Assembly: GCF_008520305.1 (NCBI RefSeq)
Contig: NZ_ML703268.1
Span: forward strand, 86,424-150,423
Source: Mesorhizobium sp. SARCC-RB16n
GTDB taxonomy: Bacteria; Pseudomonadota; Alphaproteobacteria; Rhizobiales; Rhizobiaceae
Direction of reading: 5' to 3'
Length of the DNA stretch: 64,000 nucleotides
Under the pieces are notes generated by a model, which had not been told where the DNA came from, searched no databases, and saw nothing but the letters and a program-made list of their open reading frames with translations. The first letter of the stretch is position 1. The number at the start of each line of letters is the position of its first letter. Below, piece by piece: positions 61,211-64,000 of the stretch. The position numbers and the translations under genes are program-made.

Positions 61211-61852
61211 ATGGGCCGGTTCCTGCAGATCGCGGGATTGGTTGCCGGCCTGATAGCGCTCGTCCTGCAGTTTTCGATCACCATTCCAGCGTCGATGGAA
61301 GCGGGCCGCGGCCTGCTCGGCTCGATCGTGTTCTATTTCAGCTTCTTCACCATCCTGACCAACATTGGCGCCGTGCTGGTCCACACCTCGCTGTTGTCAT
61401 CCAGCGGCTATGCGTGGCTGCCGGCCTTTGCCGGACCGCGGATGTGCGCGGGCGTCGCGGTTTCGATCACCCTGGTCTTCATCGTCTATGCCGCCGTGCT
61501 GGCGCGGCTCTGGCAGCCACAGGGCCTGTTCCTGCTTTGCGACGTCCTGCTGCACTACGTGACGCCGGCGCTGTTCGTGCTGTGGTGGCTGATATCGGGC
61601 GCCGACGGCAGAACGAGATGGAGCGACATCTCCTGGTGGGTTGTCTATCCCATCGCCTATCTGGCTTATGCGCTGGCCCGGGCGCCGCTGGCGGGCGAAG
61701 TGCCCTACCCCTTCCTCGATATCGCCAAGAACGGCGTCGAGAGCGTCGCAGTGGCGGCGCTCGCCATCACCGCGCTGTTCCTGGTGATATGCGTCGTCGC
61801 CGTTTTCGTCGATCACGGTATCAAGCGCCTCAGGAGCAAAGGCGCCCGATAG
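61211..61852 (+). CDS. Pr6Pr family membrane protein
   Basis: The 213-residue protein has six hydrophobic segments (near residues 8-28, 36-60, 72-100, 106-125, 137-155, 172-200) and the Pr6Pr/FAR-17a-type pattern, including FYFSFFTILTNIGAVLVH and DVLLHYVTPALFVLWWL. Function is unknown in bacteria. It lies 6 nt after the lipoprotein gene, so GST, lipoprotein and this gene form one short operon. Confidence 0.85.
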   Translation: MGRFLQIAGLVAGLIALVLQFSITIPASMEAGRGLLGSIVFYFSFFTILTNIGAVLVHTSLLSSSGYAWLPAFAGPRMCAGVAVSITLVFIVYAAVLARLWQPQGLFLLCDVLLHYVTPALFVLWWLISGADGRTRWSDISWWVVYPIAYLAYALARAPLAGEVPYPFLDIAKNGVESVAVAALAITALFLVICVVAVFVDHGIKRLRSKGAR

Positions 61853-61860
61853 GCCGGGCG

Positions 61861-62112
61861 CTATTCCCAGAGCGGCTTGATGCCCTCGCGATGTGCGTCG
61901 CAGCGCGAGATGCCGATGTCCTTGAGTTGATCGTCGGTCATCTCCAGCAGCGCCAGCCGGCCGCGCCGGCGCTCCAGCAGACGGTCGATCCATTGCGCCA
62001 GCGACCTGATCACTTGCACCAGTTGGCCGGCGAAGCCGCGCTGCCCGGACGGGCGAGCAGGCTGGCCGAGCAATTCGGTTCTCGAGTGGGCGAATGTTCC
62101 GATTGTACCCAT
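61861..62112 (-). CDS. DUF1127 family small protein
   Basis: The 83-residue protein has the DUF1127 C-terminal motif LERRRGRLALLEMTDDQLKDIGISRCDA, here preceded by a long N-terminal part (MGTIGTFAHSRTELLGQ). DUF1127 proteins in other alphaproteobacteria affect phosphate/carbon metabolism and RNA turnover; the role here is not known. ATG at 62112. It is divergent from the MocR-type regulator gene, a pairing that suggests regulation by it. Confidence 0.85.
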   Translation of the reverse strand: MGTIGTFAHSRTELLGQPARPSGQRGFAGQLVQVIRSLAQWIDRLLERRRGRLALLEMTDDQLKDIGISRCDAHREGIKPLWE

Positions 62113-62135
62113 TTTCTTTTCTGCCGAAATTGTCA

Positions 62136-62190
62136 ATTGCACCCTTTTTAGTGCACCAGTGATATGCATTGACTCTTGAAACGGTGCAAT
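62136..62190. promoter_or_regulatory. Operator repeats between DUF1127 and MocR genes
   Basis: ATTGCACC (62136-62143), AGTGCACC (62150-62157) and GGTGCAAT (62183-62190, exact reverse complement of the first) occur in the divergent promoter gap. The third lies just downstream of a TTGACT element (62169-62174). The layout (two direct plus one inverted copy) is typical of MocR-type regulators. Confidence 0.6.
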
Positions 62191-62206
62191 ATAGAGAATT
62201 GTCACC

Positions 62207-63616
62207 ATGACAAATTGGATTCCAGATCTCACGGGCTCAGGCCCGCTGTATCAGCGCCTCGCGGATTCCATCGAGGCGGATATCGACCGGGGGGTGATCG
62301 GTGCAGGGGCGAAACTGCCGCCACAGCGTGACCTCGCCTACGATATCGGCGCCACGGTCGGCACGGTCGGGCGAGCCTATCAATTGCTGCGCGAGCGTGG
62401 CCTGGTCAGTGGCGAGGTCGGACGGGGCACCTATGTGCTTGGCGAGAATATAGGCGTTGTAAAGCCGGAGGCACCCGACACTAGTGTCGAAGGCACGCGA
62501 TATGTCGATGCTCCCAAGGACAAGCTGCGTTTCGACAGCACGGCAGCCCCTGACATCGGCCAGGGCACCATTGTCGCCGACGTCCTGTCGCGCGCCGCAC
62601 AGGACCATCCGCATGAGATTTCGAGCTACACGCGCGATTTCCCGGATCGCTGGTACGAAGCCGGCGCCCAGTGGCTGTCACGGAACGCCTTCCGGCCAAC
62701 GACCGATACAATCGTCCCAACTCTCGGCACTCATGCCGCGGTGATGGCTGCGATCGCGGCCCTGACGATGCCCGGCGATTATGTCGCCTTCGAGCACCTC
62801 ACCTACTCGCAGATTTCTCGCAGCGCCGGCCTGATCGGCCGGCGCACCGCGCTGGTGGCATCGGACGATGAAGGCCTCGATCTGGCGGATTTCGAACGCG
62901 TCTGCGCGCAAAAGCACCCCAGGATGATATTTCTGATGCCAACGGCGCAGAATCCGACCTTGGTGACCTTGTCCTCGGCGCGCCGCGAGGCGATCGCGCG
63001 TATCGCCCGTGAATACAACGTCATCCTGATCGAGGATGACCTCTACGGCCATCTGACCGACGACCCGACACCGCTGCTTGCCGAATTTGCGCCCGAACGC
63101 ACCATCATTGCCGGCGGCCTGTCGAAATCGGTCGCGGCCGGTCTGCGCGGTGGCTGGCTCTCCTGCCCGCCCGCCTATCGCCATCGCATCCGTGTCGCCC
63201 ATAAGATGATGACCGGCGGTATGCCATTCCTGTTGGCGGAGGTGAACGCCCGGCTGGTGCTTTCCGGTCAGGCCGGCGAAATCCGCAAGCGCAGCATCGC
63301 GGAGATCAGCGCCCGCATGGCCATAGTGCGCGAAACTCTGGCAGGCTTCTCGTTCAAGTCGCACGACAAAGTGCCGTTCGTCTGGCTCACCCTGCCCGAT
63401 CCCTGGCTTTCCGGCACGTTCAAGAATGCTTGCCTGGAGCAGGGCTTGCTGATCGACGATGAAGATGAGTTCAAGGCGGGGCGCTCGGAGCGGGTTTTCC
63501 ATGGCGCGCGCTTCGGCGTCTCGCAGCCGAGACGGCGTGAGGATATTGCCGACGGCGTCGCGGTGATCAGGCGGCTGCTGGACGAAGGCCGCGCGGGCTA
63601 CGACAGTTTTTCCTGA
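62207..63616 (+). CDS. MocR-type GntR/aminotransferase transcriptional regulator
   Basis: The 469-residue protein has an N-terminal GntR winged helix (about residues 12-80, LYQRLADSIEADIDRGVIGAGAKLPPQRDLAYDIG, with GTVGRAYQLLRERGLV) and a C-terminal fold-type I aminotransferase-like domain with the PLP lysine in AGGLSKSVAAGLRGGW. MocR proteins sense a PLP adduct or other ligand and regulate a divergent gene. Here the target is probably the DUF1127 gene and itself, through the TGCACC repeats. Confidence 0.92.
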   Translation: MTNWIPDLTGSGPLYQRLADSIEADIDRGVIGAGAKLPPQRDLAYDIGATVGTVGRAYQLLRERGLVSGEVGRGTYVLGENIGVVKPEAPDTSVEGTRYVDAPKDKLRFDSTAAPDIGQGTIVADVLSRAAQDHPHEISSYTRDFPDRWYEAGAQWLSRNAFRPTTDTIVPTLGTHAAVMAAIAALTMPGDYVAFEHLTYSQISRSAGLIGRRTALVASDDEGLDLADFERVCAQKHPRMIFLMPTAQNPTLVTLSSARREAIARIAREYNVILIEDDLYGHLTDDPTPLLAEFAPERTIIAGGLSKSVAAGLRGGWLSCPPAYRHRIRVAHKMMTGGMPFLLAEVNARLVLSGQAGEIRKRSIAEISARMAIVRETLAGFSFKSHDKVPFVWLTLPDPWLSGTFKNACLEQGLLIDDEDEFKAGRSERVFHGARFGVSQPRRREDIADGVAVIRRLLDEGRAGYDSFS

Positions 63617-63676
63617 GCCATTCGCGGCCCCGCCCTGCTTGCCTCGATACGTCACTTTGCATCCCCCGGATTGGGG

Positions 63677-63841
63677 TCAGCCCTCGGCCTTGAAGTTCTT
63701 GGCTTCCTTCTCGGCCTTGTCCTTGCCGTGCTTCTCGGCCAGTTCCTTGGCCTGCCGGGGCGAAACGTCGGTGGTCTCCGCGATATGGAGAGCTTCCTTG
63801 TCCGAAATGCGATTATCGTTCTTGCCTTGCTTGGTAGCCAT
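63677..63841 (-). CDS. Small hydrophilic protein, 54 aa
   Basis: The 54-residue product starts MATKQGKNDNRISDKEALH and is Lys/Glu-rich with no membrane segment. ATG at 63841 has AGGAGA upstream. It resembles short hydrophilic stress-linked proteins such as DUF3606-type members, but the match is loose. It converges with the MocR-type gene. Confidence 0.6.
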   Translation of the reverse strand: MATKQGKNDNRISDKEALHIAETTDVSPRQAKELAEKHGKDKAEKEAKNFKAEG

Positions 63842-63957
63842 GATCCTGTCTCCTGAGTGATAGGAACCTAACGGCCGGGGCATCATGGCGTTCCCACTTG
63901 GCTTTGCGGGAGTCCGATAGTTGGCCGGGCTCCTTTCGTCGCTTACGGGAAGAGCCT

Positions 63958-64000
63958 AATGCATGTCGCCCGGAAGTGTCCTCGGTTCCGGGATAACGAC
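63958..64000. repeat. Palindromic repeat element cut by the window edge
   Basis: After AATGCATGTCG the sequence CCCGGAA (63969-63975) pairs with TTCCGGG (63986-63992), and GTCG (63965-63968) with CGAC (63997-64000) at the last base of the window. This looks like the left part of an intergenic palindromic repeat whose outer arm (ATGCAT) would follow. I recall similar elements in Mesorhizobium; this is from memory. Confidence 0.5.

Noticed and set aside
1-64000. CRISPR arrays, insertion sequences, tRNA or rRNA genes, prophage
   Set aside because: No regular spaced repeats, transposase or integrase motifs, cloverleaf or rRNA signatures were recognised on either strand.

Overview
The window is GC-rich chromosomal DNA from an alphaproteobacterium of the Rhizobiales, most likely Mesorhizobium or a close relative. 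The pointers are a large B12-dependent ribonucleotide reductase, the F1-ATPase zeta inhibitor (DUF1476), small rhizobial families (DUF982, DUF1402, DUF1127, DUF2171, BTLCP), and the purC-purS-purQ order. A palindromic element at the right edge also resembles repeats I recall from Mesorhizobium genomes. The assignment comes from family content, not from a search. I recognise no rRNA, tRNA, CRISPR array or intact insertion sequence.

Layout. 1-7.2 kb holds housekeeping and stress genes: J-domain protein, NudK-type and other Nudix hydrolases, an old-yellow-enzyme homologue, a CinA-type protein, universal stress protein, Gpt and a PilZ protein. 7.2-11.7 kb holds nrdJ behind a pair of NrdR boxes and a long structured leader, closed by a strong terminator. 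11.7-12.95 kb is an AT-richer two-gene insert (unknown protein plus DUF488). 13-20.4 kb holds a response regulator/histidine kinase/binding protein operon that diverges from a tripartite tricarboxylate transporter (tctCBA). 20.4-27.5 kb holds envelope genes (GH25 lipoprotein, DUF1402, DedA, UppP, BTLCP) and a truncated LprI-type gene.

27.5-41.5 kb is the most distinctive part. It contains a 2-oxoacid-dependent-type oxygenase, a hotdog thioesterase, a LysR regulator, a complete polar-amino-acid-type ABC importer, a dimethylformamidase-like protein, a class III aminotransferase, a BKACE-type beta-keto acid cleavage enzyme, a GNAT acetyltransferase overlapping an acetylpolyamine-amidohydrolase-like deacetylase, a class V PLP enzyme and an aldo/keto reductase. 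It reads as an uptake and degradation pathway for an unidentified nitrogenous compound, and it is my best candidate for an undescribed system. 41.5-45.3 kb holds small and secreted proteins, including a J-domain-like gene whose best start codon is ATC.

45.3-50.7 kb is a minus-strand operon for maturing molybdenum hydroxylases (flavin reductase, MoxR, VWA/CoxE, two XdhC-type proteins, a molybdopterin-binding/nucleotidyltransferase fusion) with no catalytic subunits beside it. 50.9-53 kb holds a Leu-type binding protein coupled to a P1-family peptidase. 53.5-60.1 kb holds de novo purine genes (purB, purC, purS, purQ) with assorted enzymes between them and a frameshifted small gene inside the pur operon. 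60.1-64 kb holds a glutathione transferase, a lipoprotein, a Pr6Pr membrane protein, a DUF1127 gene divergent from a MocR-type regulator, and a small hydrophilic protein.
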